Assembly: GCA_035578155.1 (NCBI GenBank)
Contig: JAPWDM010000003.1
Span: forward strand, 24,020,916 to 24,084,915
DNA from: Brachynemurus nebulosus
Taxonomy: Eukaryota > Arthropoda > Insecta > Neuroptera > Myrmeleontidae
Length of the DNA: 64,000 nt
Reading direction: 5' to 3'
The translations under genes were made by a program, and so were the position numbers. The notes under the pieces were generated by a model. It did no database searches and was not told the DNA's origin. It saw only the letters and a list, made by a program, of their open reading frames with translations. Positions within the stretch are counted from its first letter, which is position 1; every line of letters begins with the position of its first letter. Positions 23,877 to 36,793 of this stretch are shown one piece after another.

Positions 23877-24772
23877 GGGGACCACTAATGTGACATTTTT
23901 AAAAAATTGTAAATTTTTTTTATGTATGTCTCGATAGTCTATACGTCCAAAAATAACATACTAAAATTTCAAGTGCATATCTCAAATAGCTTGAGTTACG
24001 GCCATCCGAAGAGCGTATTCTGATTTTCATTGTTAACTTTGAGGTACTGAGAAGTGTATGAAGGTTGACAGTTCGGGAGTTTCTGGACGTGGCTGCCAGT
24101 CACATGTTGTGGAGAAGCTAGACCCTGACACATTTAAACGACTCATCTAGTTTTACTATGACCATTATAGTGAGTACAACATAAATAATTAATTTTAGTA
24201 AAAATTCTCAGTCATTAAAACTAAAAGGTAAAGTAAAGAAAAACTACATTTTTCAAATTTGTTGCTGTTATAACTCGAAAGCAAATCATCCGATCGAGTT
24301 GATTCTTATTGCAGCTTCTTTTATATATGTTTCTTCGTACCATGAACGTCCAATTTTCCGATTGAATAAAAAATGTAATTTTTGCAGGCCAAAAATCATC
24401 AAATTTTCGCGCAAAATTTGAAACTTTTTTTTAAAAAAACTCCGCCATTTTGTTAAATTTCAACTTTTTTTTTCAACTGAGGTTCATGGTACGGGAAATA
24501 CCTTCTAGTTTAATGGGCTTTTTAGTTTTTTTTTTTTTTTTATTTCAGGCACTGTGAAGGTCGCTATCACTGCAGCAGTGGGGGAACTTTTTTTTGGAGC
24601 CTTGGCAGATTGCGAATAACTTTTCAATTTTTTGGTCCAAAAATTTTATCATGAATTTATTATATATCAACCAATATATGCTTAAAATATTCAAACATTC
24701 CATACAGCAGTTTTCTTTAAAAAAATTCCCAAAACTCATCTTTTTTTCAGGCAGTCACACTAGTGGTCCCCC
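23877..24772. mobile_element. TTAA-flanked TIR element
   Basis: It is bounded by TTAA at 23873-23876 and 24773-24776. The left end GGGGACCACTAATGTGAC is an inverted copy of the right end GTCACACTAGTGGTCCCCC. A TTAA target points to piggyBac- or Kolobok-like mechanisms. The interior (896 bases in total) has no transposase frame. Confidence 0.75.
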
Positions 24773-25059
24773 TTAAAAGAAAAAAAATTGTCATTACGAC
24801 AGAAGAACAAAAAGCAATGCCTGGTTGATTACCTCTTTTACGCGCATGCGTTAAAATCCGTTTCTATAAATTTACAATGATAAAAAAATTAATTTCACTG
24901 AATTTTTTCTTTTTTATTCGTTTTATTTTGACTTTGTAAATAACGGAACAATCTGTTTGCAATGTGGTTTGGACGGGTCCACGCATTTCACGTTCTTTCA
25001 CCGACCAACAGTACTTCTTAATAATTATTTATCTGATTGAATTCAATGTCTATTTATAG

Positions 25060-25224
25060 GACCCAGTGTTTCAAAAGTTACTTCGGAAAAATATTGCCAT
25101 ATTTCGTGGTGTAAGTGGCGCTACACTACATATATATTATGCAGCGGCAGCAATGGAGTCAATGCCAACTGTAGAGAAAATCATCCGGGATGTCAGAGCC
25201 AAGAGGACATCAGAAAAATTTTAA
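25060..25224 (+). CDS. Possible exon or transposase fragment (54 codons)
   Basis: After a splice-acceptor-like TCTATTTATAG the frame reads DPVFQKLLRKNIAIFRG, then GATLHIYYAAAAMES and PTVEKIIRDVRAKRTSE before a TAA. The composition is more balanced than its surroundings. I cannot name the family. It could be the tail of a decayed transposase or a terminal exon whose partners I did not find. Confidence 0.25.
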   Translation, partial: DPVFQKLLRKNIAIFRGVSGATLHIYYAAAAMESMPTVEKIIRDVRAKRTSEKF

Positions 25225-25426
25225 AAATTGCAGAATCACCGACTCGAAGTGTATAGCTGATAATAAATACGCCTCACAAAGGTTAATTTTTTACTTGAAG
25301 CGACAAAACATTGATATATAATAATTTTTGCTAATGTACGATAAGTTTACAATCTTGATACAACAGGCACTCTTATTGGTTGAAAACAGTGATTTTACAC
25401 GTGAGTTGCGCTGAAGTATCAATATA

Positions 25427-26113
25427 CAGGGTGGTCCAGAATTATGTGCCGTAATTGCTGGAGCTGATAGTATGTTCAAAAATAATGGTACCTTTTCATT
25501 TACACTTTTTTCCAAAACTCAATATTAAGGGAGATAAAGCAGAGGGGTAAAATGTAGAGGGGTGAACGAAACTGACTTCTTTTTTTTTAAATTTTTTAGG
25601 CGCTTTTGATTACTGGATTAAGATAATTAAATTTATGGTATCAAATATTCGATCACTTATGAATAGAGGATAATTTGGAAACAGATACTTCTACTTTAAA
25701 TTACTCGAAAACGGTAATATTTATCGAAATGTAAGAAGTATACCTTTTTTACGTGAAATTGTCTACGGAATTATATTATCAGGGATTCTGTTTAAATAAT
25801 TGCAAATTAAAAAAGAAAAGACGTGATAACTCACCCCTACCACCCAAAACCACCCCTTAGTCATGAGTGGTGGAGTAAGTGTTGACATAAGTTTAATCCT
25901 TCTAACGCAAAATAAGTATCCCTAAAATATTAATCCGTTATTCAAAAGCGTTTGGAAAATATTTAAGAAATAATGGTTTTCGTTTCACCCCTTTACAGAG
26001 TTGTATCTCCCTTATTATTGAGTTTTGAAAAAAAGTGTACATGAAAAGGTACCATTATTTTTGAACGTACTACGAGCTCTATCAGTTACGGTACATAATT
26101 CTGGACCACCTTG
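25427..26113. mobile_element. Mariner-like element with long (~125-bp) TIRs
   Basis: The left end CAGGGTGGTCCAGAATTATG is an inverted copy of CATAATTCTGGACCACCTTG. The match continues for about 125 bases with some 15 differences. TA lies on each side. Without a transposase frame it is a non-autonomous Tc1/mariner-type element. The two ORFs at 25291-25515 and 26025-26282 are the same sequence in the two arms. Confidence 0.8.
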
Positions 26114-26140
26114 TATAATGCCCCCTATCAGCACACAATG

Positions 26141-26396
26141 CCCCGGATTTATATTAGGACATTTGGCGTACGTGATCCGGATCCTCCACAAAATTGATAA
26201 TAAAAGAGCAGAACAAAAAAAAAAAAAAATAATAAAAATAATCTTTTCCTGCGCGTCAATCCTATTTTTCGAAAAAGTTTGATAAATTTTGGAAACTGCC
26301 TTACCGTCTTAGCAGAAGTCTCCATAAAAATACTAAGGGCTTCCACATGAAAAGTGTTCCGGGGCCTCCGGGACCTCCACTGTGAATCCGGCCCTG
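26141..26396. mobile_element. hAT-type MITE, CAGGGCCGGATTTA family
   Basis: The left end CCCCGGATTTATATTAGG has lost a few bases; the right end is TGTGAATCCGGCCCTG. Flanking octamers ACACAATG (26133-26140) and ACACGATG (26397-26404) differ at one position. Confidence 0.75.
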
Positions 26397-26434
26397 ACAC
26401 GATGGATCCTTTTTTAAATCGAAACTTTGTGTTT

Positions 26435-26670
26435 CATCTTAAATATTAAGAATATTTAAATTTATAATTACTTTGTCAAATTCACCAAACAAATAATAAT
26501 TTACTTAACGCATTCTCAGTCTTGCGACCGTCTTCAGAGTAGGTTGAGAAATGAATAAATTAATGAATCTGAAGATGGTCGCAAAACTGAAAACGCGTTA
26601 AGTAAATTATTATTTGTTTAGTGAATTTCACAAATTAATTATAAATTTAAATATTTTTAATATTTATTTG
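26435..26670. repeat. Palindromic MITE-like repeat
   Basis: The arms (about 26435-26545 and 26565-26670) share AATAATAATTTACTTAACGC and GCGACCGTCTTCAGA-type blocks inverted, with a small AT-rich loop. Confidence 0.65.
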
Positions 26671-26674
26671 GCTT

Positions 26675-27880
26675 AGGTTTACTGATTGTTTTTTGCTCAT
26701 TTTTCTCAGAACATCGGAAGTACAGCTTTCTACTTTTATTTTTAATAATATTTTGATAACAAATGTGTTGACAAATTGAAATATTTTATTTTATTGACGA
26801 TTCTAACATACCTTAACCGTCAGAATAACCTTGAAATTTTTGAAATAATCTTTAAAAACTAATTTTTTAAATACTTTGTAGGAGTACATTAAATCACGAT
26901 CAGAAATATTAAATAAATATTAATTTGATTAATACCAAATAATTGTTTAAAACAGGTTTTTTATTCCTAATAAAAAAAGCAAGTTTGAATTTTCTTTTTA
27001 TTTCAATTGCTGCTGGCTACTCCTCAATTCTTGTTTTATCAATAAAATAAATTTTATTTTTATATTTTTGAATTGTATTTTATTTTGATAGCCAAATAAA
27101 TAATTGACGTAATTGACTGTGGAAATAAATGAATGATACTCTAGCTTGTTTATTGTTAGTTTTTTATAATAATTATATTATTTTATTATAATAATTTATA
27201 GTATAATACTGTTATTACAAGGTTTTTATAATGAATTCACACCGTATGTTTTATTTTTATAAATAGAGATAGAACGTATGTATTAGTATTGATTTTGTGT
27301 AATTGTTTAGTTTAAAACGTGACTTCTAATCCACCAACTGTTTAGTTGTAATCAAATTGTAATAAGTGTAAATAACACTAATAATATGTTAATATGTTTA
27401 ACTCTTTAGTTGTCCAATTGTCCATCCATCCATCCACAACTTTCATGACACTAGTTTTAATGGTTGTTAATAAGTTCCGCTAATTTGATTGATTTAACAA
27501 ATGTTAGTTGATTTGACTAGGTTGAATTGTCTATGTCATGATTTATCAGTGATATGTCAATCAGTAATTTTTAATAGTTCCTGGTTCAAAGAAATATAAA
27601 TTGCAGCTAAATTAAATCTACAGTCTTGTGCGTCTATTTTTCATCATGTCTATCATCTTGTGTAAATTATCACAATCTGAACTATAGACCTGTAAATTTC
27701 GTTCCCAGACTCTGAATCCCCAATTAATATGTCTCCTATTACAAGTCTCCTGTAAAAATTTATTTAAAAATTATAATTCGTTACATCCTCAATATTGGAT
27801 ATCAATAATCGAAATTCCAGATATGTACATATACCTCAGACCACATATTCTCAAACGTAAACAAGACCAAGTTCACAGTT
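26675..27880. other. AT-rich stretch, no gene recognised
   Basis: Very AT-rich with a short CCATCCATCCATCC run near 27422. No gene or TIR pair was recognised. Confidence 0.35.
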
Positions 27881-27891
27881 TTTGTACCCAT

Positions 27892-28280
27892 TAGTATTGA
27901 GCAAAATTAGTCTTGGTCTTGCAGTCTTGTCTTGGTCTTGCATTTTTTGCAGGACCAAGACCAACACTATAATTATGGCTGCAAGACCAATACCAAGACT
28001 CAAGTGAGCAAGACCAAGACAAAAGCAAGAAAAAAGCAAGACTCTTGCTAAACTATTTAAATAGTTTGAAAGTATAATTAATACGTAAAGATAGTAAAAA
28101 TTATGATTTTAAAGGAAAAAAATTCGCTAATAAAAAAATGCAAGAAAGTGCAAGATTTTTTAGCAATAACAAGACCAAGACTGCATTTTTCAAGACCAAT
28201 ACCAAGACTCTTAATGCAAGAACAAGACCAAGACCAAGACTGCCAAGTCTTTGTCTTGGTCTTGCATTTGCTCACCACTA
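27892..28280. mobile_element. hAT MITE built of GTCTTGGTCTTG repeats
   Basis: It starts TAGTATTGAGCAAA and ends TTTGCTCACCACTA. The octamer GTACCCAT is repeated exactly at 27884-27891 and 28281-28288. The interior is made of many short GTCTTGGTCTTG units and their complements in both orientations, clustered near both ends. Apparent ORFs there only translate this repeat. Confidence 0.9.
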
Positions 28281-28284
28281 GTAC

Positions 28285-29440
28285 CCATGAATCCAATAAA
28301 ATTTGGTACACCCGCTCCTCATTACAGTTGTACAAACTTAATATGAATCTTCTAAAAAACTTTTAATTAGAATAATAAAAACCTAAAAAACTTAATACTT
28401 TTTACACTTAACTTTTATTTCCATTTAGTGATTTCTAATTACGTGATTCCAACATTTTATTTCGACAATTTTCTCAGAATGTTCTGAACGTTAATTTGAA
28501 GAAACATAGATCGAAATCCATATTATCGAGATTCGATGAAAAAATATAGTGTTCTATTTAAAATTTCAAAATTAATGTCACTCTCGGAATTAGAAATAAA
28601 ATCCGAGTACAAAAAACTAAATATCATTTTGAATCATCCAAGTCTAGCGAATTTCAGATTTATCCTCTAAAATTCTTTTCGAGATATTTACTTGGTAAAA
28701 ACACCATGAGAAGTTCCGTATATAAAATAAAGGAATTATTCACGGCTATCGACCCTGAAATTCTGCCGTCCTGTGCTCGAGTATAAGGTCGATGTCTAAA
28801 TTCGGCCCTGCACGTAGGGTATCAGAGCTGATCATAATAATTTATAATTAAACTAACCATTCCATATAGACGAGGGTCAAATCGATGGGTCGTAAGGTTC
28901 TCTATCACCTTGTTTCATGTCCTTGTTGACTTTTGGAACATTGGGACACCTAATATGTATACACATATAGGGACGAAATTTTTATAATAAGCAAAAACGG
29001 GAATTAGGAGGTCAGAGTCGGACTTGTAGAACACAAGACGAGAATTTACCCTCAAAATTACATTTGTATCAGAAAAGAACCTCCGTTAGCGACATTTGTT
29101 TTCAAAAAATTATTACCATTCATCTAAAATTTCAAAAAGTTCATGAAATTATTAAAAACCAATTCCAATATTTTTTTTGATTCTTCGATATTTGTTTAAT
29201 AATATTGATAGTAAGCTTACAACACGTGAAAATACATTCATATTTAAAATTCGCAATGTATTACCAAGAACATACATATGTATGGAATTTACATATTTCA
29301 GAATGACGCACCCATCTAGTCTTGCATACTTATTTTATTCGCAACTGATTGTCTGAATATTTCAATGTTTATTTTTTCATTTTTTAATTTTTTACAACAA
29401 AAAATATGTAACTAATTTAATTTAAATGTATTCGGTTTTA
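28285..29440. other. Mostly unrecognised; decayed MITE end near 28800
   Basis: AAATTCGGCCCTG at about 28798-28810 looks like a right end of the CAGGGCCGGATTTA MITE family, but no left end or duplication was found. The rest holds nothing recognisable. Confidence 0.3.
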
Positions 29441-29442
29441 TT

Positions 29443-29645
29443 AGGATTTCGTAGCTCTAACAACAAAATCCTTATGAATTCGTGATTTCTTTCATTTCAC
29501 AGGTGGTCTACGCGCACCTAATCTAATAGCTAGTGTCAGATCTTACGCAATTTAAGAGACAGTATCGTTTTTTAAAAACTACCAAGAAATATTTTATCTC
29601 CAAAACTGTAAAAAACTCTAGCTGCTAAACTACGAAATCCTGACT
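29443..29645 (-). repeat. Dispersed repeat family Z, copy 1
   Basis: It starts AGGATTTCGTAGCTCTAAC and ends GCTAAACTACGAAATCCTGA. It matches the reverse complement of 57680-57868 throughout, and the ends form short inverted repeats, as in a MITE. Confidence 0.65.
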
Positions 29646-29649
29646 TAAT

Positions 29650-32600
29650 GCGTATTTAACATGTACTTGCCGAATTTTACTTTTGTTAATTGTTCAATGT
29701 TCCGGGGTTCGTAATTAGGTATAGAATAACTGGCTGTAATGGTAACTCAAACGTTGAAAAATACAATATAACTTAGTACAAATATTCTAAAAGAAAAGAG
29801 TCCTAGAACAAAGGAAACTTGTTACACCTTCTAAAACGGTTAATATAATCCTAGAACTACCTGCATATACGTATAAAAATATAGGCACGCTATCATTCTA
29901 CGAATCGCCTTACTGTTTTGTCTTCAGTTGACCTCAAGAACTTATTGCCACAATTTGCCAAACATAAACAAGTAGATCACCGAGATGTGCTGCTTTCAAA
30001 CTTGTTTACTCTTTTTATTATAACCAAGATAAGATAAAGTTACATAAACGTTTCTATGTGCCTTATCGATTGCATGTCCGTTTCCCGTTCACATATACAC
30101 TAACACTTGCAGACAAATTAAAATATTACATTGCAACATAAATAACAATAAAAACCAAAGAATAAAAAAGTTGAATGAACCAAAAATGGTTAATGTTTTT
30201 TTTTTTCTATTCTCTTTCCATTATATTATTAAAACTAATTGTTCATTTCAGACATTACAATTTAATTTGATTACGTCTGGTACTCAAATTTAATGGTTTA
30301 AGTAACTGTATTGTTAATCATTAGATCATATTAAATTGAAAAGTAGGTAAATTTTGTATAGATATTAATACATATTTTGTAGAGGTTATCTTAAGGTAGT
30401 TACCTTGTGACATGCTAGTAGAAAAAATTGCAAACCAAAATTACTTTATGTCATTATTGTCTGTATTAATGGATAAATGTTGATGTATACAATTTTTCAT
30501 ACGAACGTGTATGCATACATTCAAAAATAGTCTGTGCATACACACTTATACTATCAAAGTTTTTTATAATAAATGCTTTGACATCATTGTTATTTATCCA
30601 ACAAACATATTAAGTGATATGCACATGCGTTTGGAGCGCTTTATTTTTTCACCTACACAAGATAGGTAGGTGCTCTCGCTGACTTTTTTTAGAGAATTCG
30701 ATTCTCTACAAAAAAGGTCTTAACACTTTTTAATGTATCTATCACCGTTTTCGCTACGTAAGCGGTGAAAAGTCAAAAAACGCTATTCATGAATTTTTAA
30801 TATTGTTTAAACAATAAATACCAATTATTTAATATACAGGGTTGCCAGACTGCTTCGGTTCAGTTGCTTGAAATTGGTGTATTTATTAAAATACTATAAT
30901 TTCTCAGATGATGTCTTCAATTCAAAACGATCAACAAATAATTCAATTTTTTCTTTACATTCAGGACTTATTAATCTTTCTTTTCCTAGTTTTTTATTTA
31001 ATTCTGTCGAGTCATTTGAGATCTTTGAGAATTTTGAGATCTAATACATGGAGTAGATACAAACTTTAACCCTAATTATCTTAACTCAAAAAGAATCAAT
31101 CTTTCCCAAATTACAAAGACAGTCAGATATAGTATTCTTCTTTATACTATTAAAAATTGGAAACTATTCTGTCGAAAAGTTGAATGTCGAGGTAACTACC
31201 TTAATCAACACTGTCTACAGTTTTTATGTCTGCAAATAATTTACCAAATGCAATAGTTAATTAAACGAATTTTTAGTTTCCAATATGTGTATCTGATAAT
31301 AGTTATGTTAGCCTGTTTCGCTAGTGTGAAGAGCACGTGTCTTGAATAACTGCGCTTTTGTAGCGTACAGATACATAGTCATTTCAAAACCAACTGAGGT
31401 AAGACAAAAAAAAAAAAACTTTATAGTAATTTTTATAAAATTTTTGTGAAAGTTAGGATTACGTAGGGAAGTTAAGAGAGCTACTAGAGAGTTAGGGAAA
31501 TTAGGACTTTCACTCAATAAATGCCGTAAGACGTAAAGAGTGTTGCCATTTAATGACCTTCGATGAAACGTTATGTAGTTTTCTAAGTTAATCCCTCATA
31601 GTATGTAGATGTTTTTGAATTTCACTAAAAGTTGCTGTTCAATTATTTCCTCTCTTTTCCCCTGTTATATATGGCGGACAGTGATCAAACGACCAATCAA
31701 AAATTGAACACGTGGTGTCCTTACTCTCATTACTGGAACTCTAGGCAAAGATTATTACTCACGTCTTTGGTGGTGAAATTAGAAGTTGTATTAAGTAAAA
31801 CCTGTACGTATACTTCTGACGTTACAAAATCTAATGAATCGGACATAATTTATATAATAAGTACCTATTTCTATCGACAGTTAAACGTATACGTATATGT
31901 TTTACTTGATACAGCTTCTAATTTTACCAACAGAAACGGTCGCGTTCTTTGTGTCGTTAGTATGGCGATATGTTTCTAAATTAATTGTTTTTCTTCCTTT
32001 TTTATTTAAATAAATATTACAGGTTTTCCCAGAAAATTTGCGTAAATATTGACAAAGAAATTTCTTGGAAATTACCATTTTGACAATATTTCATGTTTCG
32101 ATATTCCATAGATATTCTTTATTAGTATCATTTACTAATATCTTAATGACATTAAAATCTGTCTTATATCTGATAATGTTTTATAACAATGTTGTGTTTG
32201 TACACTGAATTTATTTTGAAAAACATTTTTAGTAATGTTTAGCTCAAAACTTTCAAAAATCTGCGATAAATTTTCAAGTTATGTCATCAAAAAACTCAAC
32301 CGCGTAGACAAAGTCTTGAATTTTCGGAAAAATTCATATTCTAAATACATCGTTATACAATGCCTTAGGATATTACTTACTACATCATCCTGTTTTCACT
32401 CTGTTTTATTTAATCGAAAATCCTGCTTTTTTATCCTGTCTGAACAGTTATTACATCGGCATTATTACAATAGACACAATATCATCTTTTGAGATCCCTT
32501 GTTTTTCTGTCTGTCTGGGGCAATCAAAATTATAAGCCATCTGTTTTTATTTTTACGTAACATACTGATATCAACAAGCAATAACTTCAGAATATTTTCG

Positions 32601-33310
32601 TGTAGGTACTTTTATATTCGGAAAAAATAAAATGATTCGGTAGGTGTCTGTAAAAACATTTAAAACCACCGACTAAATAACCATTCCAGTCTTGCTCCAA
32701 AGGGGATTATTTTGTTAGGGTGAAAAGAATTTTCCTTTCTTCCCTAATTTTTCTGTGTTAATAATATATAAGGATAACAGGGAATAAAAAATCAATACTC
32801 AGTTGTAGTATACGCAGCATTTTTACACTGCCTTATGTGCATATTCCTTTGTAAATATTTATTCTCTGCATTTATGTACAGGATGACTTTCGTGTCTTTC
32901 ATTTCCCAGGAGACATGGTTACTGGAAAAATTATTGCATCTATCTTGTCGTCTATTCCAGAGACTGACAACTTTCTACGAGACAGAAATTCAAACAATTT
33001 AACTTTTTAAACATTTTAAAAGAAATCGTCAAGTCTTTGTTTGTTGGTATATCATCTAGTAGGAATACTAGCCTTAAAGATAGACTGACTATGTGTCCAG
33101 CCATTTTCATTCTTCAAGTTCCAAAAGGCAAAGTTCAATTTTATGTGAAAAACTTGTTTTTTGAAAGCTAATTATTTTCATTCAAATTGAATGAATTCTC
33201 GTAAATTTTATAAAATTATTTAATTGTCGAGCCGGATCATCACATACTGTCTATTTTGAATATTTTAATCAATATTGGAAATTTGTTTTAGTTTTGTTTT
33301 ATTTATCTGT
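29650..33310. other. Long AT-rich stretch without recognised genes
   Basis: Several short frames occur (31308-31517 minus; 31632-31979 plus, 115 aa; 32235-32492 plus), but none shows a domain. ACAGGGTTGCCAGACTG near 30837 resembles a hAT end, but no partner end was seen. Confidence 0.35.
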
Positions 33311-33319
33311 TTTATATCT

Positions 33320-33830
33320 GTAGCCTGGAATCATTTCCGCCAAATTAGAATAACATTACGTCATGTACTCATGTAATATGAAATTTTCTGACCACTTGGC
33401 TGACCATATAATTAAGATAAATATCGACATATTTTTAAACATTAGAAAAATGTTTAAAAGCAATTCTTTGATATCAAATAGAATTCCTGTTGCCCGGAAT
33501 TGTTTCCGCTATTAACTGGAATAATATAAGGTCGTGTAATACGAAATATCGTCTTCTGACCACTTGATCTACCGTGTAATTCAGATATATATTATATTGA
33601 CACTTTTTTATACTTTAGAGAAATGTTTCAAAACAGATCTTTAAAATAGAATTCTTGTAGCCCGGAATTATTTCCGTCATTAACTGGTATAATAATTTTA
33701 TTATTCCAAACATCATTCATGTAATATGAAATGTCGTTTTCCGGCCACTTGATCAACCATGTAATTTTGATGAATGTCGACATTTTTTTAAGCATTAGAG
33801 AAGTATTTAAAAACATATCTTTAATTTTGA
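33320..33830 (+). repeat. Three-copy old tandem repeat, ~169-bp period
   Basis: Unit starts are at about 33320 (GTAGCCTGGAATCATTTCCG), 33489 (TTGCCCGGAATTGTTTCCG) and 33658 (TAGCCCGGAATTATTTCCG). Each continues with TGACCACTTG-like and TTAGAGAAATGTTTCAAAA-like blocks in the same order. Confidence 0.7.
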
Positions 33831-34273
33831 ATACAACTATTCTTATGTGAAGTATTGTGTGCTTTAAATATATTTAAAAAGTGAGAGGAATGCCGATAAG
33901 AAGAAAATTATGCTAATAAATTACGCCAATACCAATAAATTGTCAATAAATTAAGAAGAAAATTCAACTCAACACTCGTCTCAGGCCTCAGTCTAATAAG
34001 GAATATTATTTAATTATACCGTCTCTAGTTAACTATCGTACATTTAATCAGTTACTTATTAAAAGTCAGCAATATAATTAAAATTCACAACAGTCGTAAT
34101 TTAAAATAAAATTTTACTTCCGTAACTACCATAATAATGTTTCCTCTATGAGAACTGATTTAATAAAATTGGCTACATAAAAAACAAATATCGTCTTGCA
34201 AAGGTCATAATATTAAGTTCTTAATTTTGCAAAATCGAATAGTCGCGCGGGGTTTTTAGAAACGCAGAGCTTA

Positions 34274-35759
34274 CAAGTAAAGGTCCCGAGGCCGGACCTA
34301 TCGATTTTGATGAAACTTAAATATGTTGTAGAACACTAAAAACTAAGGGACACGTATTTTTTTTTATCTGCGGAAAAACGGTTTGAAGGGGTGAAATCGC
34401 CCTCCAAAAATTGGGGTAAAAATTTAATTTTTCAAATATCTCGAAAACAGTAAGAGATAGAGCAAAAGTTTAAATTGGCGATATTGCTCTTTTTTAAAGA
34501 GCTATCTATTGATATGCAATTTGTTCATATTACATCAACAGGGGTGGTTGGGGGTTAAAATTTGGGGGTTAATTTTGCAAAAAGGGGGTGAAAAATAAAC
34601 AATACAAAAATTTTGTTTACAGATTTGAAATCTACGTCAAAAAATCTAATTGACCTGTTTTTGCTCAATATCCTAATATTAAGTCTAGGGGTAGTTAACT
34701 AGAGGGTGACTATGTCGAATAATCGTACTATTTGGGTATTTCAAGAAGTTCTTCTTCATGGAAAATAGCTTAAGACAATTAGAATAACGTAGAAATGAAA
34801 TTCTCGAATTCAAAATTGAGTTTGAGCAACATTGGAGAGGGGGTGAGTCACCCTCTTAAATTACATACTAATTTACATATACTAATTTTTGCAATTAACA
34901 CACTGACAGGGGGTAATAATGTCACAATAGATGGTTCTGAAGTTAGACTATCGTATGTAAGGTTTTTATTAGGTTTCGTTATTTTAGGTTAGGTTATGTA
35001 ATTTTCGGTATCGATAATTTTCGATAAGGAAAACTATAATATCCATTAAAAAACAAACCTAATAAAGACCTTACATATGATAGTCCAACTTCAGAACCAC
35101 TTATTGTGACATTATTTTACCCACTATCAGTGTGTTAATAGCAAAAATTAGTGTATATAAACTAGTATGTAATTTAAGAGGGTGACTCACCCCCTCTCTA
35201 ATGTTGCTCAAACTCAATTTTGAATTCGAGAATTTCATTTCTACGTTATTCTAATTGTCTTAAGCTATTTTCCATGAAGAAGAACTTCTTGAAATACCCA
35301 AATTGTACGACTATTCGACATAGTCACCCTCTAGTTAACTACCCCTAGACTTAATATTAGGGCATTGAGCAAAAATAGGTCAATTAGATTTTTTGACGTA
35401 GATTTCAAATCTGTAAACAAAATTTTTGTATTGTTTATTTTTCACCCCCTTTTTGCAAAATTAACCCCCAAATTTTAACCCCCAACCACGTCTGTTGATG
35501 TAATATGAACAAATTGCATATCAATAGATAGCTCTTTAAAAAAGAGCAATATCGCCAATTTAAACTTTTGCTCTATCTCTTACTGTTTTCGAGATATTTG
35601 AAAAATTAAATTTTTACCCCAATCTTTGGAGGGCGATTGCACCCCTTCAAACCGTTTTTCCGCAGATAAAAAAAAATACGTGTCCCTTAGTTTTTAGTGT
35701 TCTACAATATATTTAAGTTTCATCGAAATCGATAGGTCCGGCCTCGGGACCTTTACTTG
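34274..35759. mobile_element. 1.49-kb near-perfect palindromic element
   Basis: The left arm (34274-34976) and right arm (35055-35759) are inverted copies of about 700 bases with few differences, separated by a 78-base spacer. The ends are CAAGTAAAGGTCCCGAGGCC and GGCCTCGGGACCTTTACTTG, flanked by TTA on each side (34271-34273, 35760-35762). The TTA duplication suggests PIF/Harbinger-type insertion, but no coding frame supports a class. A transcript would fold into a very long hairpin RNA. Confidence 0.85.
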
Positions 35760-36105
35760 TTAGTGGGGTCGTACCGTCTGCACCGCCCTCAGTTATTACC
35801 GTTTACACCGCTCATTGTTCTTAAACCTTGTTTCTATGTGAAATAAAAATATATAAACAGTTGAAAACCATTTCTTGACGTAAATAATTTTTCAAATTTA
35901 AAATTTCATTTCAACATCGGTTTCACCCAACCTGAAGCGCACAATTTAACATTTCTCAAAATTTTTAAAATCATTTTGCAGTAGATTCGTGCAGAGATCT
36001 TCCATAAGTATTCCAATCTGATATGGAAACTATTAATGACAGCTATCGGTCATAAAAGCCTTCGTCTAGTACACTATCCCGAGGCAGTTAACCCTCTTAT
36101 TTATA

Positions 36106-36344
36106 TTAACCGTTTGCACTCGATAGGCGCCGCCACGGCGACACAATAAATACCCTTTGCACTCGAAAGGCGCCTCTCAGGTGCCATCCTATTCTTTACC
36201 TCAAATATCACACTAAGGAAAATGATAAAATTTAATATTAAAATATAATGTTTTCCATCTTTGATGTATTACAATTTTTTATTAAAACTACTGTCGAGTA
36301 GCTGAGTACCCATACTAAACAATGGTTCGAGTGCAAAGGGTTAC
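36106..36344. mobile_element. piggyBac-type MITE (TTAA, CCCTTTGCACTCGA ends)
   Basis: The left end TTAACCGTTTGCACTCGA is an inverted copy of the right end TCGAGTGCAAAGGGTTA. A second internal CCCTTTGCACTCGAAAGGCG repeats the left subterminal part. TTAACC starts are typical of piggyBac-type elements. Confidence 0.6.
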
Positions 36345-36793
36345 CTAAAGATATCGATTTATTCAACGGTATAATATACTGTGCTGTAGTACTTGCACTT
36401 GAAAATATACATATATCGTAAATTTTGTGATTCGACGACGATAGAAAAGGAAATGCTTCCCTTTACACACTCCACATGGCAAAGTTTCCGTGTTATATGT
36501 GAGTTATATGTACATTATTTATATTTTCATAGATAGTAGACATATGATAAGTGACGTCAAATATACGAAAAATATTGGATATATTTCTTTTAAAATTCTT
36601 CTATAACACGCTAAACTAATTCATACGTAGGTAAATGCCATTCTTGTATCTTGCATGATACGATACAATTAAACAATTTTCATAGTTTATTTCCCTCATT
36701 CGTATTTAATTTAAAACAGAGGCGTGTCTGCATAAAATGAATGAGAGGAGTCTGTTCATATATCTTTTTTATTAGTGAGAATTTCCTTATTGT

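Noticed and set aside
25291..26282. Two similar ORFs starting near-identically
   Set aside because: They are the same sequence in the two arms of the long-TIR mariner-like element.
27851..28366. ORFs rich in Asp-Gln or Leu-Val repeats
   Set aside because: They only translate the GTCTTGGTCTTG units of the hAT MITE.
31632..31979. 115-aa plus-strand ORF
   Set aside because: No recognisable domain, no splice context and AT-driven composition; not called a gene.
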